DNA from: Lachnospiraceae bacterium
GTDB lineage: Bacteria; Bacillota; Clostridia; Lachnospirales; Lachnospiraceae
Reading direction: 5' to 3'
DNA: 64,000 nt
Assembly (NCBI GenBank): GCA_017617545.1
Contig: JAFZVZ010000044.1
Coordinates: forward strand, 62,001 to 126,000
A program made the position numbers and the translations under genes. Positions 42,486-50,806 of the stretch are shown here, piece after piece. The notes under the pieces are model-generated. The model saw only the letters and a list, made by a program, of their open reading frames with translations, had not been told where the DNA came from and made no database searches. Position 1 is the stretch's first letter. Every line of letters begins with the position of its first letter.

Positions 42486-44132
42486 ATGATTGGAGCATGG
42501 TTGATACCGGTAACTGTTTTGGTGCCGCTGCTGGGAGCGATCCTTTTGATGACTCCCTTGTACCGCAAGAGTACTCTCTCCGTGAGGGTCGTAACCGGGG
42601 CGTTCGTGACGGCGACCTGTCTTCTGGTCGTTGCGGTCGCGATGCTCGGCGAGAAGGAAATCGAGCTCTTTGAACTGCTTCCGGACATCCCCGTGTTCTT
42701 CCGGTCGGACAAGACGGCGGTCTGGTTCGCCGTGCTTACGGTCGCAATGTGGATGACGTCCACGTTATTTTCCTTCGAGTATATGAACCATGAGAGGCGG
42801 GAGACGAGATACTGCGTCTTCTCCCTGCTCGCGCTTGCGGCGTTGATGGGCGTGTGCTTTTCCGGAAACCTTGTCACGACCTACCTGTTCTATGAGATGA
42901 TGACACTCGCGACGTTCCCGCTCGTCATGCATGAGCAGACGAAGGAATCGATCTCCGCGGGCATCACATACCTGTATTACTCGCTCGCGGGAGCATTCCT
43001 CGGTCTGATCGGCGTGTTCTTCCTCTACAGCTTCGCGGAGGAGCGCTCGGTTGCCGGCGGCGTGATCTCGTACGCGGCAGGCGGCTTTATCCGCGGTGAT
43101 CTGAGCAACAACGAGCGCACGGCGCTCACGATCGCGGTGTTCTTCATGCTGATCGGTCTCGGCTCGAAGGTCGGTATGTACCCGCTCCACGGATGGCTTC
43201 CGAAGGCGCATCCGGTTGCCCCCGCGCCCGCCTCGGCGCTTCTGTCGGGCAACATCACGAAAATGGGTATCCTCTTCGTGATCCGCGTTGTGTTCTTCTC
43301 TGTGGGACCGGAGTTTTTGCAGGGGACATGGGCACAGTACGCGCTGCTCGGATTGGCGCTGCTGACGGTATTCCTCGGTTCGATGCTTGCCTTCCGAGAG
43401 AAGGTTTTCAAGAAGAGACTCGCATATTCGACGGTCAGTCAGACATCGTATGTTCTGGTTGGACTGTACCTCCTGGCGCCGGTGGCGGCGATGGGAGCGT
43501 TCCTTCATATCATTTTCCACTCGATCACCAAGAACCTGCTGTTCCTCGTAGCCGGCGCGATCATCTACAAGACCGGCCGCACGAAGGTTGCGCAGATGAA
43601 GGGCATCGGTCTGATCATGCCGGTAACGATGATCTGCTTCACGCTCGGCGGCCTTGCCCTTGTCGGTATCCCTCCGTTCTCGGGCTTCGTCAGCAAATGG
43701 TACCTCGCAGCGGGTGCACTCAAGACGGAGACCGGTCCGATGCGGTTCCTTGTTCCGGTGATCCTGATCATCAGCGCGCTGCTCACGGCAGGCTATCTGA
43801 TCACGATGGCCTCGGACGCGTTCTTCGTTGTGGAGGAGCATGAGGGACACGGCGCTCACGGCGGTGCGAAGAAGGAAGAGACCGCCTCGGAGAAGCCCGC
43901 GGATGCTGACGCCGAAGCTGTTTTTTCGGAAAATGCAGCGGCTTCCCCGGCAGAGAACGACGAGGAAGATGAGTTTGACGTGATCACGGCGGACAGCGCG
44001 CAGAAGGGCAGGGAAGCAAGCCCGTTCATGCTGATCCCGCTTGTGGTGCTTGCCGCGGGAACGCTGTTCTTCGGATTGTTCCCGAGCCTTCTTACGGACT
44101 GGGTTGCACAGATCCTGAATTCCGTATTTTAG
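42486..44132 (+). CDS. Mrp D-type proton-conducting membrane subunit, copy 2
   Basis: 548-residue antiporter-type subunit. The key polar residues are in place: FYEMMTL (helix-5 Glu), GSKVGMYPLHGWLPKAHP (helix-7 Lys), HIIFHSITKNLLF and KKRLAYSTVSQTSY. A soluble, Glu/Ala-rich loop of about 75 residues (after VVEEHEGHGAHGG) is inserted before the last TM helix and is absent in ordinary MrpD/NuoM. Follows copy 1 by 12 bases with GGAGGAGG. Confidence 0.92.
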   Translation: MIGAWLIPVTVLVPLLGAILLMTPLYRKSTLSVRVVTGAFVTATCLLVVAVAMLGEKEIELFELLPDIPVFFRSDKTAVWFAVLTVAMWMTSTLFSFEYMNHERRETRYCVFSLLALAALMGVCFSGNLVTTYLFYEMMTLATFPLVMHEQTKESISAGITYLYYSLAGAFLGLIGVFFLYSFAEERSVAGGVISYAAGGFIRGDLSNNERTALTIAVFFMLIGLGSKVGMYPLHGWLPKAHPVAPAPASALLSGNITKMGILFVIRVVFFSVGPEFLQGTWAQYALLGLALLTVFLGSMLAFREKVFKKRLAYSTVSQTSYVLVGLYLLAPVAAMGAFLHIIFHSITKNLLFLVAGAIIYKTGRTKVAQMKGIGLIMPVTMICFTLGGLALVGIPPFSGFVSKWYLAAGALKTETGPMRFLVPVILIISALLTAGYLITMASDAFFVVEEHEGHGAHGGAKKEETASEKPADADAEAVFSENAAASPAENDEEDEFDVITADSAQKGREASPFMLIPLVVLAAGTLFFGLFPSLLTDWVAQILNSVF

Positions 44133-44178
44133 AAACTTACAGTAACGGGTTTCCTCGGGAACCCGGCAGGAGAGATGC

Positions 44179-45654
44179 ATGAGCGCATACTGGCTTCTGG
44201 TTCCGTTGCTACTGCCGATCTTCGGCGGGGCGGCGATCGGGATCATAAAACCGCATTCCCGCAGGGTGATGGAGATCATGGTGATGACCGTGACACTCCT
44301 TACTTCTGCGTGTGTCGCGCTGCTCCTTGCCGTTCATCCCAATGATGAAGCCATGATCCTGCAGCTCGCGGAGCGGTTGTCCGTCAAGTTCTTCCTCGAC
44401 GGCTCGTCGTGCGTGTTCGCGGGGCTGGTCGCTCTGTTGTGGCCGATCGCGTCGCTGTATGCGATCGAGTACATGGAGACGGAGGACCATCAGAATACAT
44501 TTTTCGCATATTACACCGTGACCTACGGGATCACGCTCGGCATCGCATTCTCGGCGAACCTGATGACGATGTACATGTTCTATGAGATGCTGACGCTTGT
44601 GACGATCCCGCTGATGATGCACGGGCTGAAGTACAAGTCGGTCGTGGCGACCAGAAAATACGTGCGTTACTCGATCGGCGGAGCGGCATTTGCCTTCATC
44701 GGGTTCATCGCCATCGTCGTGTTCGGCGAGACGATCGATTTCCGTCTCGGCGGCGTGCTTGCCGATATCGCAGGAAAGCGGACGATGCTCCGCGTCGTCT
44801 ACGTGATGGCCGTGCTCGGCTTCGGCGTGAAAGCCGCGGTGTTCCCGTTCCACGGCTGGCTTCCGAGCGCATCCGTCGCGCCCACGCCGGTCACGGCTCT
44901 GCTGCACGCGGTAGCTGTCGTAAAGGCGGGTGCGTTCGCGATCATCCGGATCACGTACTACAGCTTCGGAGTGACGTTTTTGCGCGGATCGTGGGCGCAG
45001 TACACGGTGATGGGCTTTGCCATGTTCACGATGCTGTACGGTGCCGTGAAGGCGGTGAAAGAGCAGCATTGCAAGAGGCGTCTGGCGTATTCGACGGTCA
45101 GCAACCTCTCGTACATCCTGTTTGCGGCAACGCTGATGACGGAGGCCGGCATGACGGCGGCGTACGCGCACATGCTCGGTCACGGTCTTATGAAAATAAC
45201 GCTGTTCTACTGTATCGGCGCCGTGAATGTCAAGGCGAAGAGATACTATGTTTGGGAGATGGACGGCATGGGACGGCGCATGAAGCTCGTCTTTGCCGTG
45301 TACACCCTGGCGGGGCTCTCCCTGATCGGAATACCGCCGCTGATCGGATTTGTCAGCAAATGGTACATCGGCAACGCCGCGGTGAAGCAGGGTACGCCGT
45401 TCGCGTACGCGGGACTTGGCGTGCTGATCCTCTCGGCGCTGTTGTCCGCCGCGTATATCCTCGAGGTCGTGGTGCGCGCGTGGATGCCGAGGGAGGCCGC
45501 GGTCGCGGAGCAGCCGGAGGATGTGCAGGTTCGCAGAACGGGCTGGCGCATGCGCCTGCCGCTTGTCCTTCTCGCGTCGATCGTCGCGGTGATGGGCATA
45601 TGCTCCAAACCGTTGCTGCAGTTTCTCGCGGATGTGGCCGCGGGGATCCGATGA
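44179..45654 (+). CDS. Mrp D-type proton-conducting membrane subunit, copy 3
   Basis: 491-residue antiporter-type subunit with FYEMLTL (helix-5 Glu), GVKAAVFPFHGWLPSASVAPTP (helix-7 Lys), HMLGHGLMKITLF and RRLAYSTVSNLSY. The WLPSAS segment replaces the usual WLPKAH, so the lysine or histidine after WLP is lost, which may affect ion transfer near that helix. Follows copy 2 by 46 bases, a spacer holding a 6-bp hairpin (CGGGTT/AACCCG). Confidence 0.92.
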   Translation: MSAYWLLVPLLLPIFGGAAIGIIKPHSRRVMEIMVMTVTLLTSACVALLLAVHPNDEAMILQLAERLSVKFFLDGSSCVFAGLVALLWPIASLYAIEYMETEDHQNTFFAYYTVTYGITLGIAFSANLMTMYMFYEMLTLVTIPLMMHGLKYKSVVATRKYVRYSIGGAAFAFIGFIAIVVFGETIDFRLGGVLADIAGKRTMLRVVYVMAVLGFGVKAAVFPFHGWLPSASVAPTPVTALLHAVAVVKAGAFAIIRITYYSFGVTFLRGSWAQYTVMGFAMFTMLYGAVKAVKEQHCKRRLAYSTVSNLSYILFAATLMTEAGMTAAYAHMLGHGLMKITLFYCIGAVNVKAKRYYVWEMDGMGRRMKLVFAVYTLAGLSLIGIPPLIGFVSKWYIGNAAVKQGTPFAYAGLGVLILSALLSAAYILEVVVRAWMPREAAVAEQPEDVQVRRTGWRMRLPLVLLASIVAVMGICSKPLLQFLADVAAGIR

Positions 45655-45688
45655 CGGAAGAGTACAAGGATTTTCGTACAATAAACCT

Positions 45689-45719
45689 CGCCCCTGCGGC
45701 ATAGTGCCGCGCCGGGGCG
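45689..45719. repeat. GC-rich hairpin between antiporter copies 3 and 4
   Basis: Outer arms CGCCCC (45689-45694) and GGGGCG (45714-45719), inner arms GCGGCA (45696-45701) and TGCCGC (45705-45710), loop TAG. It is very stable and not followed by T, within the 90-base spacer before copy 4. Confidence 0.65.
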
Positions 45720-45744
45720 GTGATAACCAAGAAAGGATGCAACG

Positions 45745-47916
45745 ATGAGCGGAAACCTGATCTTATTGTGGCTCATACTGCTTCCCCTGATGGGGGGGTA
45801 TGTTTCGTGTGCTCTCGGTGCATTCCTTAAAAAGCGTGAATCGAAGGCGGCGGATGTGATCGAGCAATGCGGTATCGCGGCGACGGTCACGACGGTGTTC
45901 GTGCTCACGGTGGTCATCGCGATCGGGACGGTGAACGGGAAGGCGTATCTCCTGGAGATCCCGAAGCTATGCGGAATGGGAATATATCTCGTCGTGGACG
46001 GTTTCCGCGCGGTTTACTGCGCGGTGGCGGCGTTCGCGTGGCTGACCTCGACGCTGTTCTTCTTCTGGTACGGAAAGGGAGAGAACCACGGCACCCGCTA
46101 TTACGTGTTTACGATGATCACGCTCGCGTGCACGCTCGGCGTGTTCCTTGCGTATGATTTCTTCACGCTGTTCGTATTTTTTGAGGGAATGTCCTTAGCG
46201 TCCTACGTATGGGTAGCACAGGAGCAGACGGCCAAAGCGATCAGCGCATCCAAGACGTATCTGGCGGTTTCCGTCATCGGCGGACTTGCGCTTCTGACGG
46301 GTATCCTGCTTCTCTGGGATACCACGGGAACCGTGCGGATCTCGGGACTGTGGTGGTATTGCGTGGCGGCTAAATCCCGCGCGGAGTTGTACGCTGCGGG
46401 CGGCTGCATGCTGTTCGGCTTCGGCGCCAAGGCCGGCTGCTGGCCGCTTCACATCTGGCTGCCGAAGGCGCATCCGGAGGCTCCGGCTTCCGCGTCGGCG
46501 CTTCTGTCCGGTATCCTTACGAAGACCGGCGTGTTCGGTGTGCTGATCCTGTGCGGACGTGTCTTCATGTCGGACGTGACCTGGGGCCGGCTGATCACGC
46601 TTCTGGGCGTCGTGACGATGCTTGTCGGCGCGGTGCGAGCGCTGTTCTCGATCGATATCAAGCATATGCTGGCATGTTCCTCCGTCTCGCAGATCGGCTT
46701 CATCCTGACGGGAGCGGGCACAGTCTGCGCCATGACGGGAGGCGGCTATGCCTATGCCGTCGGCGGAAGCCTGCTGCACATGCTGAACCATTCGCTGTTT
46801 AAACTGATCCTGTTCCTGGCGGCGGGAATCGTCGTCAAGAACGTGCATTCCCGCGACCTGAACAAGGTGCGCGGATACGGGCGCAACAAGCCGTGGCTGA
46901 TGTGCCTCGTGCTGGTGGCGTCGCTCGGCATCGCCGGCATCCCGGGATTCTCCGGGTACGTGTCAAAGACGCTTCTCCATGAAGCCATCGTGCATTGCCA
47001 TGAGTCGGGCGGAGGCATCGGCTTCGCGGTCGCGGAGTATCTGTTTCTGATCGCCGGAGGCTGCACGCTCGCGTACATGACGAAGTTCTTCGTCGTGCTG
47101 TTCCTGCGCAAGCCTTCGCAGGAGGTGCTGGAAGCGGATATCCGAAGCGGAAAGAAGTACGCGCCTGTGATCCCGATGATCCTCATGAGCATTGCGGCTC
47201 TGCTGATCTTCATGGGCGGAGCGCTTCCCGAAGTGCTGATGCGCCCGGTTGCGACGTTCATGGCTCCGGTCACGGATTATCCGCCGCTTCGCGCTCTGCC
47301 GGAGCTGTTCGGCTGGGAGTGCCTCGAGGGCGGCCTGATCTCGGTCACCATCGGCGTTTTGCTGTTCTTCTTCGCGGTGCGTCCTGCGGTGATGAAGCGC
47401 CGTGTGCCGCTTAAGGAGACGCCGGAGTATGTCGACCGCGCCGAGAGAGTACCGGGACTTGAGCAGATGGTCTACCGGCCGATGCTTCTGTCGGTGCTTC
47501 CGTCCGTGTGCGGTACGCTGATGCGCGGGCTGGAGCTCGGAACGGAGGGCTTCGGACTCGGTGTGTTCAAGATCTGCAAGAGCATACTGACGCTGATCGA
47601 CAAGACGATCGACGGAGCGATGCTTCTGCTGCGCCGCACTGTGCTCAGACCTGTTTGCGAACAGCGCACCAACACGCTCGGCGAGGCCATCTGCAATCCG
47701 ATCGGCCACATCGGCAACGGGTTTGTGCGCCTGTGGAACGCGACGTTCGGGCGGAAGAATCCGATCCGTACGGACTGTGTCGCGGCCGTCAACAGCGCCA
47801 GAAAGAACGCTGCGGATAATGTCAAGCTCGTCTCGAGAAGCCTTTCCTACGGTCTGATGGCATTCTGTATCGGTCTGATCATACTGCTTGTGTACATCCT
47901 GTTAAATCTTGGATGA
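45745..47916 (+). CDS. Mrp/NuoL-like proton-conducting membrane subunit, copy 4
   Basis: 723-residue antiporter-type subunit, the largest of the four. Conserved elements: FFEGMSLASY (helix-5 Glu), GAKAGCWPLHIWLPKAHPEAP (helix-7 Lys), HMLNHSLFKLILF and ACSSVSQIGF. After the usual 14 helices come about 200 residues with a long, partly amphipathic stretch and a final TM helix (FCIGLIILLVYILL). This resembles the lateral helix and terminal anchor of NuoL. Last gene of the antiporter operon. Confidence 0.9.
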   Translation: MSGNLILLWLILLPLMGGYVSCALGAFLKKRESKAADVIEQCGIAATVTTVFVLTVVIAIGTVNGKAYLLEIPKLCGMGIYLVVDGFRAVYCAVAAFAWLTSTLFFFWYGKGENHGTRYYVFTMITLACTLGVFLAYDFFTLFVFFEGMSLASYVWVAQEQTAKAISASKTYLAVSVIGGLALLTGILLLWDTTGTVRISGLWWYCVAAKSRAELYAAGGCMLFGFGAKAGCWPLHIWLPKAHPEAPASASALLSGILTKTGVFGVLILCGRVFMSDVTWGRLITLLGVVTMLVGAVRALFSIDIKHMLACSSVSQIGFILTGAGTVCAMTGGGYAYAVGGSLLHMLNHSLFKLILFLAAGIVVKNVHSRDLNKVRGYGRNKPWLMCLVLVASLGIAGIPGFSGYVSKTLLHEAIVHCHESGGGIGFAVAEYLFLIAGGCTLAYMTKFFVVLFLRKPSQEVLEADIRSGKKYAPVIPMILMSIAALLIFMGGALPEVLMRPVATFMAPVTDYPPLRALPELFGWECLEGGLISVTIGVLLFFFAVRPAVMKRRVPLKETPEYVDRAERVPGLEQMVYRPMLLSVLPSVCGTLMRGLELGTEGFGLGVFKICKSILTLIDKTIDGAMLLLRRTVLRPVCEQRTNTLGEAICNPIGHIGNGFVRLWNATFGRKNPIRTDCVAAVNSARKNAADNVKLVSRSLSYGLMAFCIGLIILLVYILLNLG

Positions 47917-47929
47917 CCTACGGTTTTTC

Positions 47930-47958
47930 TTGTGTTGAACGGAAGTTTAAGGTATAAT
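47930..47958 (+). promoter_or_regulatory. Promoter of the folD-rimO-pgsA unit
   Basis: The -35 TTGTGT (47930-47935), exact 17-base spacer, and consensus -10 TATAAT (47953-47958). It lies 72 bases upstream of folD in a spacer that has no clear terminator for the antiporter operon. A short stem (GCCCG/CGGGC) lies in the leader. Confidence 0.8.
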
Positions 47959-48030
47959 GTCAGCTGTTTGTGACAGAGAATAAAAGGCCCGGAACAAGGA
48001 AACGGGCACGAATATACGGAGGTATCAAAA

Positions 48031-48879
48031 ATGGCAATCCGGATTGACGGAAAAGCGATTTCCACGGAGATCAAGGATGAACTCAAGGAGCGCGTCGCGG
48101 CGTACAAGGAGGCGGGAACGGACATCTGCCTCGCCGTGATCCAGGTCGGCAACGACAAGGCTTCCACGGTTTATGTTTCGAATAAAAAGAAGGCATGCGA
48201 GTACATCGGGATCAAGTCTCTCGCGTACGAGCTTCCGGAGGAGACGACGACGGAGGAGCTGCTGGCGATCATCGAGGAGCTCAACGCACGCGCGGACGTG
48301 AACGGTATTCTCGTGCAGCTTCCGGTTCCGAAACACATCGACGAGGAGAAGATCCTTCTCGCGATCTCTCCGGACAAGGATGTGGACGGCTTCCATCCCG
48401 TGAGCGTGGGACGCCTCAACATCGGTCAGAAGGGCTTCAAGTCCTGCACACCCGCCGGCGTGATCCAGCTTCTGAAGCGCACGGGCATCTCCATCGAGGG
48501 CAAGGAGTGTGTGGTCGTCGGACGCAGCAATATCGTCGGCAAGCCGATGGCGGCAATGCTTCTTGCGGAGAACGGCACGGTCACGATCTGCCATTCGCGC
48601 ACGAAGGATCTTGCGAGCGTCACGAAGCGCGCGGATATCCTTGTGGTGGCGATCGGCAAGCCGAAGTTCATCACGGCGGAGTACGTGAAGGAGGGCGCAA
48701 CGGTCATCGACGTCGGCATCCATCGCATGGATGACGGCAAGCTGTGCGGCGATGTGGATTTTGCGGATGTTGAGCCTGTCGCGGGCGCGATCACCCCGGT
48801 TCCGGGCGGTGTCGGTCCGATGACGATCGCCATGCTGATGAACAACTGCGTGGAGTCCGTGGAGCTGCAGAAACAGTAA
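48031..48879 (+). CDS. folD: Bifunctional methylene-THF dehydrogenase/cyclohydrolase FolD
   Basis: NADP-dependent interconversion of 5,10-methylene-THF and 10-formyl-THF, supplying the formyl donor used by Fmt. VQLPVPKHID, VVGRSNIVGKPMA and the C-terminal PVPGGVGPMTIAML signatures are present, together with the catalytic lysine in YVSNKKKACEYIG. 282 residues. TACGGAGG precedes the ATG. A strong promoter lies upstream; rimO follows after 17 bases. Confidence 0.97.
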   Translation: MAIRIDGKAISTEIKDELKERVAAYKEAGTDICLAVIQVGNDKASTVYVSNKKKACEYIGIKSLAYELPEETTTEELLAIIEELNARADVNGILVQLPVPKHIDEEKILLAISPDKDVDGFHPVSVGRLNIGQKGFKSCTPAGVIQLLKRTGISIEGKECVVVGRSNIVGKPMAAMLLAENGTVTICHSRTKDLASVTKRADILVVAIGKPKFITAEYVKEGATVIDVGIHRMDDGKLCGDVDFADVEPVAGAITPVPGGVGPMTIAMLMNNCVESVELQKQ

Positions 48880-48896
48880 ACGATCGGGAATTATTT

Positions 48897-50216
48897 ATGA
48901 GAGTATATCTGATATCGCTCGGATGCGATAAGAACCTTGTGGACAGCGAGGTTATGCTCGGCCTTCTGCAGGAGGCCGGACACACGGTTGCCGAGGACCT
49001 CGAGGAGGCTGACGCGGCGATCGTGAACACCTGCTGCTTCATCGGCGACGCGAAGGAGGAGAGTATCAACACGATCCTCGAGCTCGCGGACCTGAGGGCG
49101 GAGGGAACACTGAAGCGACTTGTTATTGCGGGTTGTCTCGCGGAGAGATACGCGGAGGAGATCCGAAAGGAGATCCCCGAGGTTGACGCGGTCGTAGGAA
49201 CATCGTCCTACGAGGACATTGTCGCGGCGCTGACAAGCGAGGGCGCGTACGAATCGCGCAGACCGCTTTCGTATTTGCCGCAGCCGGAGACGCCGCGCGC
49301 GGTAACGGCAGGCAATTACGTATCGTACTTAAAGATCGCGGAAGGCTGCGACAAATGCTGCACCTACTGCATCATTCCGAAGATCCGCGGACCGTACCGC
49401 TCGTTCCCGATGGAACGGCTCGTCGCCGAGGCGGAGCGCTTGGCGGAGGCCGGTACGAGGGAGCTGATCCTCGTGGCGCAGGAGACGACGATCTACGGGA
49501 CAGATCTCTACGGAGAGAAGAAACTGGCGGAGTTGTTGCATCGTCTGTGCCGCATCGAGGACCTTCAGAGGATCCGCGTGATGTACGCGTACCCCGAGGA
49601 GATCGATGAGACGCTGATCGAGGCGATCGCCTCCGAACCGAAGGTGTGCCGGTATCTCGACATGCCCATACAGCACGCGTCGGATGAGATCTTAAAGCGC
49701 ATGGGAAGAAGAACGAACCGTGCGGATATCGAGGCGACGGTCGCGAAGCTTCGCAGACGCATCCCCGGCATCGTGCTTCGGACGACGCTGATCACGGGCT
49801 TCCCCGGCGAGACCGAGGAGGAGTTCGAGGAGCTCGTCGCATTTGTCGAAAAAATGCGCTTTGAACGGCTCGGCTGCTTCCCGTACTCGAAGGAGGAGGG
49901 AACGGACGCCGCGAAGATGAAAGGACAGGTTCCGAAGCGTGTCCGTGAGCGCAGAAAGAACGTCATTATGAAGCTGCAGCGCGAGATCTGCAGCGGGTAC
50001 AGCGAAAGTCTTGTCGGGCAGACGCTTCCGGTACTTGTGGACGGGTATCTTCCGGAGGAGGATATCTTCACGGGTCGGACGGAGGGGGACGCGCCCACGA
50101 TCGACGGGGCTGTATTTTTCGAAGGACCGCAATCGCTGATGTCCGGGGATATCGTTCCCGTGCGGATCACATCGGCTTGTGAATATGATCTTACCGGTGA
50201 GGTGGTAAACGAATGA
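48897..50216 (+). CDS. rimO: Ribosomal protein S12 methylthiotransferase RimO
   Basis: Radical SAM enzyme that methylthiolates an aspartate of ribosomal protein S12. The N-terminal UPF0004 domain starts with LISLGCDKNLVDSE and has three cysteines for its own 4Fe-4S cluster. The radical SAM motif CDKCCTYC is at about residues 150-157, and a TRAM domain ends the protein. LGCDKN distinguishes RimO from MiaB (which usually has LGCQMN). 439 residues; ATGA overlap with pgsA. Confidence 0.95.
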   Translation: MRVYLISLGCDKNLVDSEVMLGLLQEAGHTVAEDLEEADAAIVNTCCFIGDAKEESINTILELADLRAEGTLKRLVIAGCLAERYAEEIRKEIPEVDAVVGTSSYEDIVAALTSEGAYESRRPLSYLPQPETPRAVTAGNYVSYLKIAEGCDKCCTYCIIPKIRGPYRSFPMERLVAEAERLAEAGTRELILVAQETTIYGTDLYGEKKLAELLHRLCRIEDLQRIRVMYAYPEEIDETLIEAIASEPKVCRYLDMPIQHASDEILKRMGRRTNRADIEATVAKLRRRIPGIVLRTTLITGFPGETEEEFEELVAFVEKMRFERLGCFPYSKEEGTDAAKMKGQVPKRVRERRKNVIMKLQREICSGYSESLVGQTLPVLVDGYLPEEDIFTGRTEGDAPTIDGAVFFEGPQSLMSGDIVPVRITSACEYDLTGEVVNE

Positions 50217-50806
50217 TTAAGATGAATCTTCCGAACAGGATCACGCTGGTCCGGGTCTTCATGATCCCGGTTTTCGTCGTGCTCCTGATGCTGAAGGATA
50301 TCCTTCCGTACTACAATTTCATTGCCCTCGCGGTGTTCGCGACGGCAAGCTTTACGGATTTTCTGGACGGCCACATTGCGCGCAAGTACAACCTTGTGAC
50401 GACGTTCGGCAAATTCATGGATCCCCTCGCGGACAAGATCCTCGTCAGCACGGCGCTGATCCTGCTGATCGAGTTTGATAAGATTCCCGCTGTTGTCGTC
50501 GCCGTCATCCTGGCGCGCGAGTTCATCATCAGCGGCTTCCGTCTGATCGCCTGCGACAAGGGCGTGGTGCTGGCGGCCGGGTATCTCGGAAAGATCAAGA
50601 CATTTTCCCAGATGCTCATGTGCTGCTTCATGCTCTTCACGGCGGATCCGGCGTACAACAAGTATCTGTTCTTCCGCATCGTGGACGTTCTCGGCTTCGT
50701 GTTCATGGTGTTCGCCCTGATCATGACTGTGGTGTCCCTGGTGGATTACCTTTGGAAGAACATCGATGTCCTCAAGGACGATAAGGAGAAAAAGAGCGAG
50801 CAATGA
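50213..50806 (+). CDS. pgsA: CDP-diacylglycerol-glycerol-3-phosphate 3-phosphatidyltransferase
   Basis: Membrane enzyme committing CDP-diacylglycerol to phosphatidylglycerol. The CDP-alcohol phosphotransferase motif is complete: DFLDGHIARKYNLVTTFGKF followed by MDPLADK. About five TM helices, 197 residues. It overlaps rimO and the downstream flavoprotein gene by four bases on each side. Phosphatidylglycerol is also the donor used by Lgt (25256). Confidence 0.95.
   Translation: MIKMNLPNRITLVRVFMIPVFVVLLMLKDILPYYNFIALAVFATASFTDFLDGHIARKYNLVTTFGKFMDPLADKILVSTALILLIEFDKIPAVVVAVILAREFIISGFRLIACDKGVVLAAGYLGKIKTFSQMLMCCFMLFTADPAYNKYLFFRIVDVLGFVFMVFALIMTVVSLVDYLWKNIDVLKDDKEKKSEQ

Noticed and set aside
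42765-45702. Two long - strand open frames opposite the antiporter genes
   Set aside because: Composition is rich in Arg, His, Glu and Gln, as expected from the complement of membrane-protein codons with strong third-position GC bias; no domain, start signal or operon context.
37849-47916. Identification as respiratory complex I or a membrane-bound hydrogenase
   Set aside because: The membrane subunits resemble those complexes, but no NuoB/C/D/I-like or NiFe-hydrogenase subunit and no iron-sulfur motif occurs in the operon, so only the antiporter part is claimed.
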